Part shown: positions 32,888 through 43,042 of the stretch, piece by piece
Numbering within the stretch: position 1 is the stretch's first letter
How the letters are laid out: each line of letters begins with the position of its first letter
Origin: Modestobacter altitudinis
GTDB lineage: Bacteria > Actinomycetota > Actinomycetes > Mycobacteriales > Geodermatophilaceae
NCBI RefSeq assembly: GCF_005930475.1
Contig: NZ_SJEW01000003.1
Span: 1-64,000 of the forward strand
Direction of reading: 5' to 3'
Length of the DNA stretch: 64,000 nt
Made by a program: the position numbers and the translations under genes
The notes under the pieces: model-generated
What the model was told of the DNA's origin: nothing
The model's database searches: none
What the model saw: only the letters and a program-made list of their open reading frames with translations

Positions 32888-35796
32888 CGGCGGCCCCGGA
32901 GCGCACCGCGGTGCGCGCGGAGGACCTCGAGCGCGAGCTGACCCGGGCAATGGACGGCGAGGTCGCCTTCGACGACTACACCCGGCACCTGTTCAGCCAG
33001 GACGCCTCGATGTACACGATGACGCCGCTGGGGGTGGCCTACCCGGCGCACACCGCCGACGTCGTCGCCGCCGTCCGGCTGGCCGCCGAGGCCGGCGTCC
33101 CGGTGCTCGCCCGCGGGGCCGGTACCAGCCTCGCCGGGCAGACCGTGGGGCCGGGCCTGGTGCTCGACCTGTCCCGGCACATGTACCGGATCACCGAGCT
33201 GGACCCGGCCACGGCCACCGCGCGGGTCGAGCCCGGCGTGGTCCAGGACGACCTCAACCGGGCCGCCGCCGCGCACGGGCTGATGTTCGGGCCGGACACC
33301 TCGACGTCCAACCGCGCCACGATCGGCGGGATGATCGGCAACAACTCCGCCGGCAGCGGCTCGGTGCGCTTCGGCATGACCATCGACCACGTGCAGGAGG
33401 TCGACGTCGTCCTGGCCGACGGGTCGACGGCGACCTTCGGCGTCGTCGACGAGGCCGAGCGGGCCCGCCGGGCGCAGGGCGACACGCTGGAGGCCGAGAT
33501 CTACCGCCGGCTGCCCGAGCTGGTCGCGGCCAACGCCGACGCGATCGCCACCGGCTTCCCGCGGTTCTGGCGGCGGGCCGGTGGCTACCGGCTGGACCGG
33601 CTGGTCGAGGGGCAGCCCTTCGACCTGGCGAAGTTCCTGGTCGGCTCCGAAGGGACGCTGGCGGTCATCACCTCGGCGCGGGTCGGGCTGGTGCCCAAGC
33701 CGTCCCGGCAGGTCTTCGCGGTGGGCCACTTCACCACCGTTCAGGCGGCGATCAACGCCACCGAGGACGCCCTGGCGTTCTCCCCGGCCGGGGTCGAGCT
33801 GCTGGACCGGACGATCCTCGACCTGTCCCGGCAGAAGATCGAGTACGCCGCGCTGGGCAAGATCCTGCAGGGCGACCCCGAGGCGCTGCTGTTCGTCTCC
33901 TTCACCGGGGACGACGAGGCCGAGCTGGTCGCGGCGATGGACTCCCTCGTCGAGCGCTGGGAGCGCAACGGCCACGGCTACCACACGCTGCGCGCGGTCA
34001 CCCCCGCCCAGCAGGGCGCGCTGCTCAAGGTGCGCAAGTCGGCGCTGGGCCTGCTGATGGCCAACTCCGAGGGCGCCCGCCGGCCGCTGGCCTTCGTCGA
34101 GGACACCGCCGTCGACCCGGTGCACCTGGCCGAGTACACGGCGCGGTTCGCCGACGTGCTGGACCGGCACGGCCTGGAAGCGGGCTTCTACGGGCACTGC
34201 TCGGTCGGCTGCCTGCACATCCGGCCGTTCGTCGACCTGAGCAAGCCCGGTCAGGTCGAGGTCATGCGCGCGGTCGCGGTCGAGATCAAGGACCTGGTCC
34301 GGGAGTACGGCGGGGTCAACTCCAGCGAGCACGGCGACGGCCTGGCCCGCAGCGAGTTCAACCGGGAGCTCTTCGGCGACGAGCTCTACGAGGCGATGCG
34401 CCAGGTCAAGGGCATCTTCGACCCGCAGGGCACGCTCAACCCGGGCAAGATCGTCGACTCGCCGTCGATGACCGAGCACCTGCGCGACGAGCACCCGCCG
34501 CAGCCGGGGCCGTTGCGCACCCGGCTGCAGTTCGACGTCGTCGGCGGCATGTTCGGCGCCGCCGACCGGTGCATGAACATCGGGCTGTGCCGCAAGTCCA
34601 CCACCGGCGCCATGTGCCCCTCCTACATCGCCACCCGGATGGAGGAGCACTCCACCCGCGGCCGTGCCGGCGCGCTGGTCAAGGCGCTGAGCGAGGGCGA
34701 CCCGCACACCGCGCTGGCCGACGAGCGGCTGCACGAGGTGCTCGACCTGTGCCTGATGTGCAAGGCGTGCAAGAGCGAGTGCCCGCTGGGCGTCGACGTC
34801 TCGGCGATGAAGAGCGAGGCGCTGGCGGCCAAGCACGACGTGCACGGCACGCCGCTGCGCTCGCGGGCCTTCGGTGCCATCCGCACGCTCAACCGGCTCG
34901 GGGCGGCGACGGCACCGCTGTCGAACCTGCCGCTGAAGCTCAAGCCGCTGCGGGCGCTGATGGACTCCCGGCTCGGCATCGCCCGCCAGCGCGATCTGCC
35001 CAGGTTCCACCGGCAGACCCTCGTCCGGTGGTTCCGCAAGCACCAGGCGCCGGCGGGCGCGACGCAGCAGCCGGTCACCATGCTCGCCGACTCCTTCACC
35101 AGCTACACCGAGCCGGGCATCGGCCAGGCCGTGGTCCGGCTGCTGGAGGCGGCCGGGCACCCGGTCCGGCTGGAGAGCAAGGGCTGCTGCGGCCGGGCCA
35201 GCATCTCCAAGGGCATGCTGGACGACGCCCGGGACAAGGCCCGCCGGCTGGCCGCCAACCTGTGCGAGGGCAGCGAGCCGGGCTCGCCGATCGTGGGGTG
35301 CGAGCCCAGCTGCATCCTCACCCTGCGGGCCGAGCACGTGGACCTGCTGCCCGACGACCCGAACGTCCTCGACGTCGCCGGCCGGGTGAAGCTGCCCGAG
35401 GAGCTGCTGGTCGAGGCGATCGACGACGGCCGCCTGCCGCTGCGCGGGGACAGCTGGCTGGCCGGGCGGACGATCGTCTTCCACGGCCACTGCCACCAGA
35501 AGGCCGAGGCCGGGACGGCGGCCACGGTGGCGCTGCTCAGCCGGATCCCCGGGGTCACGGTGCAGGAGCTCGACGCAGGCTGCTGCGGCATGGCCGGGTC
35601 CTTCGGGTTCGAGTCCGAGCACTACGAGGTCTCGCTGCAGGTGGGGGAGGACCGGCTGTTCCCGGCGGTCCGGTCGGCCTCGGCCGACGCGGTCATCGCG
35701 GCCACCGGCGTCTCCTGCCGGCAGCAGATCTTCCACGGCACCCAGCGGACGGCGTGGCACCCGGCGGAGCTGGTGCTGGAGGCGCTCGCCGAGTAG
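32884..35796 (+). CDS. FAD-linked oxidase / iron-sulfur fusion protein (GlcD-GlcF-like)
   Basis: A 970-residue fusion. Residues ~40-270 form the FAD-binding PCMH domain (ARGAGTSLAGQTVGPGLVLD, GGMIGNNSAGSGSVRFG, FLVGSEGTLAVITSARVG), ~270-530 the oxidase C-domain (GFYGHCSVGCLHIRPF, NSSEHGDG), and ~555-970 a GlcF-like part with CLMCKACKSECP (near 622) and two CCG motifs (KGCCGRAS near 767, AGCCGMAGSFG near 898). The first cluster motif is atypical (CMNIGLCRKSTTGAMCP). Such fusions oxidise D-2-hydroxy acids such as D-lactate or D-2-hydroxyglutarate with quinone as acceptor. Coupled to the aminotransferase by ATGA; hairpin element A follows its stop codon directly. Confidence 0.88.
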   Translation: MTAAPERTAVRAEDLERELTRAMDGEVAFDDYTRHLFSQDASMYTMTPLGVAYPAHTADVVAAVRLAAEAGVPVLARGAGTSLAGQTVGPGLVLDLSRHMYRITELDPATATARVEPGVVQDDLNRAAAAHGLMFGPDTSTSNRATIGGMIGNNSAGSGSVRFGMTIDHVQEVDVVLADGSTATFGVVDEAERARRAQGDTLEAEIYRRLPELVAANADAIATGFPRFWRRAGGYRLDRLVEGQPFDLAKFLVGSEGTLAVITSARVGLVPKPSRQVFAVGHFTTVQAAINATEDALAFSPAGVELLDRTILDLSRQKIEYAALGKILQGDPEALLFVSFTGDDEAELVAAMDSLVERWERNGHGYHTLRAVTPAQQGALLKVRKSALGLLMANSEGARRPLAFVEDTAVDPVHLAEYTARFADVLDRHGLEAGFYGHCSVGCLHIRPFVDLSKPGQVEVMRAVAVEIKDLVREYGGVNSSEHGDGLARSEFNRELFGDELYEAMRQVKGIFDPQGTLNPGKIVDSPSMTEHLRDEHPPQPGPLRTRLQFDVVGGMFGAADRCMNIGLCRKSTTGAMCPSYIATRMEEHSTRGRAGALVKALSEGDPHTALADERLHEVLDLCLMCKACKSECPLGVDVSAMKSEALAAKHDVHGTPLRSRAFGAIRTLNRLGAATAPLSNLPLKLKPLRALMDSRLGIARQRDLPRFHRQTLVRWFRKHQAPAGATQQPVTMLADSFTSYTEPGIGQAVVRLLEAAGHPVRLESKGCCGRASISKGMLDDARDKARRLAANLCEGSEPGSPIVGCEPSCILTLRAEHVDLLPDDPNVLDVAGRVKLPEELLVEAIDDGRLPLRGDSWLAGRTIVFHGHCHQKAEAGTAATVALLSRIPGVTVQELDAGCCGMAGSFGFESEHYEVSLQVGEDRLFPAVRSASADAVIAATGVSCRQQIFHGTQRTAWHPAELVLEALAE

Positions 35797-35857
35797 ATGA
35801 AGGACCCCACTGCCCCCCACCGCTCGCAGGCTCGCGGCGGGACCCTGCAGTGGGGCC
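35797..35857 (+). repeat. 3'-end hairpin element, copy A
   Basis: 61 nt starting immediately after the TAG of the fusion oxidoreductase. Outer stem GG-(A)-CCCCACTGC with GCAGTGGGGCC, inner stem CCC-A-CCGC with GCGG-C-GGG, apical loop TCGCAGGCTC. Confidence 0.75.
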
Positions 35858-35864
35858 GCGCCGT

Positions 35865-35897
35865 ACGGCCCGTCCCCGCACCGCGGGGGCGGGCCGT
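35865..35897 (+). terminator. Terminator hairpin downstream of element A
   Basis: 15-bp stem including one T-G wobble (arms 35865-35879 and 35883-35897) with a 3-nt loop. A plain stem-loop without a T-run; it follows element A by 7 nt. Confidence 0.6.
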
Positions 35898-35945
35898 CGG
35901 CGTCCCAGGGGAGATCCAGCTCACCGTGGCGCTTGTTGCGTACAC

Positions 35946-35969
35946 CAACCAATGAGTGCAAGATGGTTG
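35946..35969. promoter_or_regulatory. Candidate MarR operator
   Basis: CAACCA and TGGTTG, 12 bp apart, form a dyad in an unusually AT-rich patch (around 35930-35990) upstream of the MarR/MFS pair. The patch probably holds the promoter. Confidence 0.4.
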
Positions 35970-36024
35970 CTGTCTACATGTACCGGGTCGGCAGGGTCCG
36001 GTGCGCAGAGCAGAGGACGTCGTC

Positions 36025-36507
36025 GTGCAGCTGACCCGGGAGACCTCCGAACGGCTCACCGCCGGGGTGGCCCGGCTGGTCCGCACCACCAAGCACCTCG
36101 GGCACCGGGTCGCCGCCGACCTCTACGGCGACCTCCCCTCCTTCGGCTGGGCACTGCTGGTGCCGCTGGAGCAGGACGGGGAGCAGCGGTGCAGTGCGCT
36201 GGCCGGCCACGCCGGCGTCGACGTCTCGGTCGCCAGCCGGCAGGTGTCGGCGTTGGAGCGATCGGGGTACGTCCAGCGACGTCCGGACCCACTGGACGGC
36301 CGGGCGAGCCTGATCCGGCTCAGTGACGCCGGGGCGGCCGCCCTGGCGCACACCCGGGAGACCCGGGGTCTGTGGGCGGCCGAGGCGCTGTCGGACTGGA
36401 CGGAGGACGACGCCCGCCAGTTCTCCGCCCTGCTGGAGAAGCTCGCCGACGGGCTGGACGCCACCGGCCGAGGTCGCCCTCCCCGGTCCGGTCCTGCACC
36501 TGGCTGA
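36025..36507 (+). CDS. MarR-family regulator of the adjoining efflux pump
   Basis: A 160-residue MarR protein. The helix-turn-helix is CSALAGHAGVDVSVASRQVSALERSGYVQRRP (residues ~55-86), followed by the wing DPLDGRASLIRLSDAG. GTG 36025 lies about 10 nt after AGAGGA; GTG 36001 in frame is the alternative. It is 60 bp upstream of a DHA2-type drug transporter on the same strand, the standard arrangement in which the regulator represses both until a toxic ligand binds. Confidence 0.88.
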   Translation: MQLTRETSERLTAGVARLVRTTKHLGHRVAADLYGDLPSFGWALLVPLEQDGEQRCSALAGHAGVDVSVASRQVSALERSGYVQRRPDPLDGRASLIRLSDAGAAALAHTRETRGLWAAEALSDWTEDDARQFSALLEKLADGLDATGRGRPPRSGPAPG

Positions 36508-36567
36508 GCGCCCAGCCCCCGCCGACCTCCCTACACCCGCATCCCGCACCACCTGGAGACCCCGCAC

Positions 36568-38244
36568 ATGAGCACCCCCGCCCCCATCCGGGCCGCCGCC
36601 GGACCCGCGGCCGACCCGGCCGTCGCCCCGGCCGAGCAGCAGGGCCGGATGACCCACCGGCAGATCCTGAGCGCCCTGTCCGGGATGTTGCTGGCGATGT
36701 TCGTCGCCATCCTGTCCTCGACCGTGGTCTCCAACGCGCTGCCCACGATCATCACCGACCTCAAGGGCAGTCAGAGCCAGTACACCTGGGTGGTCACCGC
36801 CACGCTGCTCGCCTCGACCGCCTCGACGCCGATCTGGGGCAAGCTCGCCGACCTGTTCAGCAAGAAGCTGTTGCTGCAGGTCGCGATCGTGGTCTTCATC
36901 GTCGGCTCGATGCTGGCCGGGCTCTCGCAGTCCGTGCCGACCCTCATCGCCTGGCGGGCACTGCAGGGCCTCGGGCTCGGCGGCCTCACGGCGCTGGTGC
37001 AGATCGCCATGGCGGCGATGATCAGCCCCCGTGAGCGCGGTCGGTACTCGGGCTTCCTCGGTGGCGTGTTCGCCATCGGGACCGTCGCCGGCCCGCTGAT
37101 CGGCGGCCTGCTGGTGGACACCAGCTGGCTCGGCTGGCGCTGGTGCTTCTACGTCGGCGTCCCCTTCGCAGCTGCCGCGCTCGTCCTGCTGCAGCGCACC
37201 CTGCACCTGCCCGTGGTCAAGCGGGAGGTCTCCATCGACTACCTCGGTGCGGCCTTCCTCACCGCCGGTGTCTCCGCTCTGCTCATCTGGGTCAGCCTGG
37301 CCGGGGAGAACTTCGCCTGGGCCTCGGTCGAGACCGCACTGTTCGTCGGAGGTGGCGTGCTCGCCATCGCCGCGTTCATCGTCACCGAGCTGCGGGCGAA
37401 GGAGCCGATCGTCCCGCTGCGGCTGTTCCGCGACCGGACGACGACCCTGGCGATCGTGGCCAGCATGGTCATCGGTGTCGCGCTGTTCGGCTCGACCGTC
37501 TTCCTCGGCCAGTACCTGCAGATCTCCCGCGGCTACTCGCCGACCGCGGCGGGGTTGCTCACCCTGCCGATGATCGGTGGCCTGGTGGCCTCGTCGACGG
37601 TCTCGGGGATCCTGATCTCCCGGTTCGGCCGGTGGAAGGCCTTCCTCGTGGTCGGCTCGATCCTGGTCGCCGTCGGGTTCGGACTGCTGTCGACCATCGA
37701 CCACCGGACCGACATGGTGCTCCTCGGGCTCTTCCTGGCGGTGCTGGGCGTCGGCATCGGGTTGACGAACCAGAACCTGGTGCTCGCCGTGCAGAACACG
37801 GTCGCCGCAGCCGACCTGGGTGCGGCCAGCTCCGCGGTCGCGTTCTTCCGCAGCCTCGGCGGCACGATCGGTGTCTCGGTCCTCGGGGCCGTGCTCAGCT
37901 CACGGGTGGGCACACTCATCCAGCAAGGCCTGGCCGACGTGCCCGGCGCTGCGGCCGCCAGCGGGTCGGGTGACGTCGGGCTGGCCAACCTGACCGGTGC
38001 GCCCGCGCCGGTGCAGACGCTCATCCGGGTCTCCTACGGCGACGCGACCGGCCGGATCTTCCTGGTGGCGGGGCTCCTCTCGATCATCACGATCGTGGCG
38101 ATCGCCTTCATCCGTGAGGTCGCGCTGCGCACCGAGTCCGGCGACCAGCGCCTGCAGGGCGGGGTCGCGGCCGACGTCGACGACAGCACCGCCGCGGTCG
38201 ACGACGAGTTGGCCGGGCGCACCAGGAGCGCCGCGCGCGCCTGA
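36568..38244 (+). CDS. DHA2-family drug efflux MFS transporter (EmrB/QacA type)
   Basis: A 558-residue major facilitator with 14 predicted spans. DHA2 motifs include LDLSx-like LSSTVVSNALPTI in span 1, GKLADLFSKK between spans 2 and 3, and GVFAIGTVAGPLIGGLLVDTSWLGWRWCFYVGVPFA (motif C region, residues ~165-200; the motif itself is short within it). It would export hydrophobic drugs or dyes in exchange for protons. The last 45 residues are a hydrophilic tail. The upstream MarR gene is the likely repressor; a 21-bp bidirectional terminator follows. Confidence 0.9.
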   Translation: MSTPAPIRAAAGPAADPAVAPAEQQGRMTHRQILSALSGMLLAMFVAILSSTVVSNALPTIITDLKGSQSQYTWVVTATLLASTASTPIWGKLADLFSKKLLLQVAIVVFIVGSMLAGLSQSVPTLIAWRALQGLGLGGLTALVQIAMAAMISPRERGRYSGFLGGVFAIGTVAGPLIGGLLVDTSWLGWRWCFYVGVPFAAAALVLLQRTLHLPVVKREVSIDYLGAAFLTAGVSALLIWVSLAGENFAWASVETALFVGGGVLAIAAFIVTELRAKEPIVPLRLFRDRTTTLAIVASMVIGVALFGSTVFLGQYLQISRGYSPTAAGLLTLPMIGGLVASSTVSGILISRFGRWKAFLVVGSILVAVGFGLLSTIDHRTDMVLLGLFLAVLGVGIGLTNQNLVLAVQNTVAAADLGAASSAVAFFRSLGGTIGVSVLGAVLSSRVGTLIQQGLADVPGAAAASGSGDVGLANLTGAPAPVQTLIRVSYGDATGRIFLVAGLLSIITIVAIAFIREVALRTESGDQRLQGGVAADVDDSTAAVDDELAGRTRSAARA

Positions 38245-38250
38245 TCGCGG

Positions 38251-38296
38251 ACGACGAAGGCCCGCCTCCCCCATCGGGGAGGCGGGCCTTCGTCGT
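38251..38296. terminator. 21-bp perfect bidirectional terminator
   Basis: Arms 38251-38271 and 38276-38296 are perfectly complementary with a CATC loop. It lies between the convergent MFS and osmC genes. Confidence 0.85.
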
Positions 38297-38305
38297 TCGT
38301 GGTGC

Positions 38306-38746
38306 TCAGGCGAGCGCGGCGTCCAGGGTGATGTCGACGCCGGTCAGGGCCTTGCTCACCGGGCAGCCGACCTTGGCGTCCTGGGCGGCCTTGACGAAGC
38401 CGTCGGCGTCGAGGCCGTCGACCTCGCCGCGGACGGTGAGCGCGATGCCGGTCAGCCTGAAGCCGCCGTTGTCCTTGTCCGGGCCGAGGGAGACGTCAGC
38501 GGAGACCTCGAGGCTCTCCACCGTGCCGCCGGCCTCGCCGACGATCGCCGAGAGCTGCATCGCGAAGCAGGCGGAGTGCGCCGCGGCGATGAGCTCCTCG
38601 GGGCTGGTGGTGCCGCCGGCGTCGTCGGCAGCGCGCTTGGGGAAGTTGACGTCGTAGGTGCCGACCTTGGAGCTGGACAGCTCGACCTGGCCGGAGCCCT
38701 CCTGCAGGGAGCCGTTCCATGCGGTGCGCGCGGTGCGGGTGGGCAT
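38306..38746 (-). CDS. osmC: OsmC-type peroxiredoxin
   Basis: A 146-residue OsmC/Ohr-family thiol peroxidase. The two redox cysteines are visible in AAHSACFAMQLSA and KVGCPVSKAL, with TSPEELIAAAHSACF typical of the OsmC branch rather than Ohr. It reduces organic hydroperoxides using lipoyl or thioredoxin-type electron donors. ATG 38746 has GGAGGAGG 5 nt upstream; the frame is open further 5' but without similarity. The OhrR-like gene lies 208 bp upstream on the same strand, separated by hairpin element B. Confidence 0.93.
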   Translation of the reverse strand: MPTRTARTAWNGSLQEGSGQVELSSSKVGTYDVNFPKRAADDAGGTTSPEELIAAAHSACFAMQLSAIVGEAGGTVESLEVSADVSLGPDKDNGGFRLTGIALTVRGEVDGLDADGFVKAAQDAKVGCPVSKALTGVDITLDAALA

Positions 38747-38858
38747 CGGACCTCCTCCTCGGCGGATGACCCGCGCCACCGGTGCGGCGCGGTCGGTCAC
38801 CCGACCTGTCGGGCACAACCGTTCCGGGTGGGCGATGTTCCCGCCATTCGGCTCCCAT

Positions 38859-38888
38859 GGCCCCCCTTCAGGGGCTCACCCCGAGCCC
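38859..38888 (-). repeat. Decayed 3' half of the hairpin element (B')
   Basis: 30 nt directly abutting copy B, corresponding to the loop-proximal and 3' part of the element (GGCTCGGGGTGAGCC...GGGGCC). It resembles the 3' half of copy E more than that of B. Confidence 0.5.
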
Positions 38889-38948
38889 GGCCCCGCTGCA
38901 GGGGCCCACCGCGAGCGTGCGAGTGGTGGGGGGCAGCGGGGTCCTTCC
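38889..38948 (-). repeat. 3'-end hairpin element, copy B
   Basis: 60 nt beginning 6 nt after the OhrR-like stop codon, in that gene's orientation. Outer stem GG-(A)-CCCCGCTGC with GCAGCGGGGCC; inner stem CCCACC with GGTGGG; apical loop TCGCACGCTC. Confidence 0.75.
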
Positions 38949-38954
38949 GCTTCC

Positions 38955-39416
38955 TCAGGCCTTGGCCACCTGGGGGGTGTCGGAGACCCGGTCGGTGATG
39001 GTCCGCAGCTGGCCCTTGAGCTCGGCGAACTCGTCCGTCGACAGCGCCAGGGCGTCGATCATCTGCCCGGAGATCGCGCACGCCGGGCTCTGCAGGGCGC
39101 GGCCGGCGTCGGTCAGGCGGACCGACACGGAGCGCTCGTCGTCGGCCCGGCGGTGGCGGGTGACCAGGCCGGCGGCGGTCAGCCGCTTGAGCAGCGGGGA
39201 GAGGGTGCCGGAGTCCAGGGCGAGCCGGGACCCGAGCTGGCCCACCGTCTGGCCGTCCTCCTCCCACAGCAGCATGAGCACGAGGTACTGGGGATAGGTC
39301 ACGCCGAGTTCGTCCAGCAGGGGCCGGTACCGGGCCGTGACCGCGCGGGAGGCCGCGTACAGGGCGAAGCAGAGCTGGTCGTCGAGTGCCACGCTCGGCG
39401 ACGGTGTGTCCGTCAT
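38955..39416 (-). CDS. ohrR: OhrR-like MarR-family redox regulator
   Basis: A 153-residue MarR protein with the OhrR N-terminal signature [13 protein letters not shown]. The Cys in it (about residue 16) is the peroxide-sensing residue of OhrR, and [23 protein letters not shown] matches closely. The winged helix is [28 protein letters not shown], and the wing is [13 protein letters not shown]. Oxidation of the cysteine by organic hydroperoxide releases DNA in characterised OhrR proteins. The nearest downstream target is osmC rather than ohr. ATG 39416 gives the usual length. Confidence 0.85.
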   Translation of the reverse strand: MTDTPSPSVALDDQLCFALYAASRAVTARYRPLLDELGVTYPQYLVLMLLWEEDGQTVGQLGSRLALDSGTLSPLLKRLTAAGLVTRHRRADDERSVSVRLTDAGRALQSPACAISGQMIDALALSTDEFAELKGQLRTITDRVSDTPQVAKA

Positions 39417-39510
39417 GTCCACAGAATAGGACGCGATCGGTCTTCGGGGGTCCCGCCTCACCCAGCGGTGTGCAGATCACAACCAGATCGCCTCACACTG
39501 GACGACCCAG

Positions 39511-39531
39511 GTTGAGTGGAACAGACTCAAC
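39511..39531. promoter_or_regulatory. HAIR operator (HspR-binding site) upstream of clpB
   Basis: GTTGAGT-N7-ACTCAAC, a perfect 7-bp inverted repeat with the exact 7-bp spacer of HspR operators, 62 bp before the clpB ATG. HspR is encoded at 18120-18551. Confidence 0.9.
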
Positions 39532-39592
39532 TCCGGCGTCGTTGGATCATCTGACCGTCCCTGAGCAACCGGAGAGGACACCCGCACCGACC

Positions 39593-42199
<2,607 letters not shown>

Positions 42200-42205
42200 C
42201 CGCCC

Positions 42206-42242
42206 GCAGCGCCCGTCGTCCCGACCGGACGGCGGGCGCTGC
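42206..42242 (+). terminator. clpB terminator hairpin
   Basis: 16-bp stem with one G-T wobble (arms 42206-42221 and 42227-42242) and a 5-nt loop, 6 nt after the clpB stop. Confidence 0.7.
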
Positions 42243-42355
42243 CGCGTCCTGCGGGTGCGACACGGGCTGCCCACGACGGGTGATGGGGGTGCCCTCGCGG
42301 CGCGGATGCTCGATGATCATGGACGTCCGTGTGCCGAGGTGATCCGAGGAGCGTC

Positions 42356-43036
42356 ATGACGTCAGGACCGCAGGACCCGCAGCCCGGCGGCGGGCAGGAA
42401 CCTCCCTACGGGCAGCAGCCGCCGTACGGGCAGCAGCCGCCGTACGGACAGCCCCCGCAGGGTCAGCAGCCGCCGTACGGCCAGCCCCAGTACGGCCAGC
42501 CCCAGTACGGCCAGCCGCAGTACGGGCAGCCGCAGTACGGGCAGCAGCCGGGCTACGGCTACCCGGCCGCCCCGCAGGGCGGGGAGTGGGGCGGGCCGCC
42601 GAGTGCGCCGACGGAGCGGCCGTCCACGGTGAAGTTCGGCATCTACGCCTTCCTCGCGAACGTGGCGCTGGGCCTGATCGGCCTCGTGATCAGCTTCGCC
42701 GACTTCGACAGCTTCCGGGCCGACCTGGCCGGGACGTCGGGCCTGACCCGGGACGAGGTCAACACCATCGCGGCGGTGACCGTGGCGATCACCCTGATCA
42801 TCATGGCCGCGTTCCTGGCGGTGCTGTGGTTCGCCTGGCAGGGCCGCAACTGGGCCCGGGTCGTGCTCTGGGTGCTGGGCGGGCTCAACGTCCTGTTCGG
42901 CCTGCTCGGCGCAGCCGCCCTGACGTTCCTGTCGGCGGTCGGTCTGCTGCTGATCATCGCCGGGATCGTGCTGCTGGCGCTGAAGCCGTCCAACGACTGG
43001 TACCGGGCCGAGGGGCAGCGCCGGAAGCGGTTCTGA
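42356..43036 (+). CDS. Membrane protein with [10 protein letters not shown] repeat tail
   Basis: A 226-residue protein. Residues ~10-75 are a low-complexity region of PPYGQ and PQYGQ units, the last four PQYGQ in direct succession; residues ~90-215 contain four hydrophobic spans ([78 protein letters not shown]). GAGGAG precedes ATG 42356. Pro/Gln/Tyr-rich cytoplasmic tails are frequent on small actinobacterial membrane proteins, often attached to DUF4190 or RDD domains; function is unknown. It converges with the next gene, 6 bp apart. Confidence 0.8.
   Translation: MTSGPQDPQPGGGQEPPYGQQPPYGQQPPYGQPPQGQQPPYGQPQYGQPQYGQPQYGQPQYGQQPGYGYPAAPQGGEWGGPPSAPTERPSTVKFGIYAFLANVALGLIGLVISFADFDSFRADLAGTSGLTRDEVNTIAAVTVAITLIIMAAFLAVLWFAWQGRNWARVVLWVLGGLNVLFGLLGAAALTFLSAVGLLLIIAGIVLLALKPSNDWYRAEGQRRKRF
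42402..42546 (+). repeat. Tandem 15-18-bp coding repeat
   Basis: In-frame units encoding (Q)PPYGQ (four times, one interrupted by PPQGQ) and PQYGQ (four times). The last four 15-bp units are nearly identical (CAGTACGGSCAGCCS). Confidence 0.85.
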
Positions 43037-43042
43037 CCCCGG

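Noticed and set aside
31696-35796. A single 1366-codon open frame covering the aminotransferase and the fusion oxidoreductase
   Set aside because: The first third is in a different frame from the aminotransferase at 31715-32887, which has clear PLP motifs. The frame only becomes real protein at ATG 32884.
42402-42546. Regularly repeated units suggesting a CRISPR array
   Set aside because: The units are in-frame codons for [10 protein letters not shown] with no spacers.
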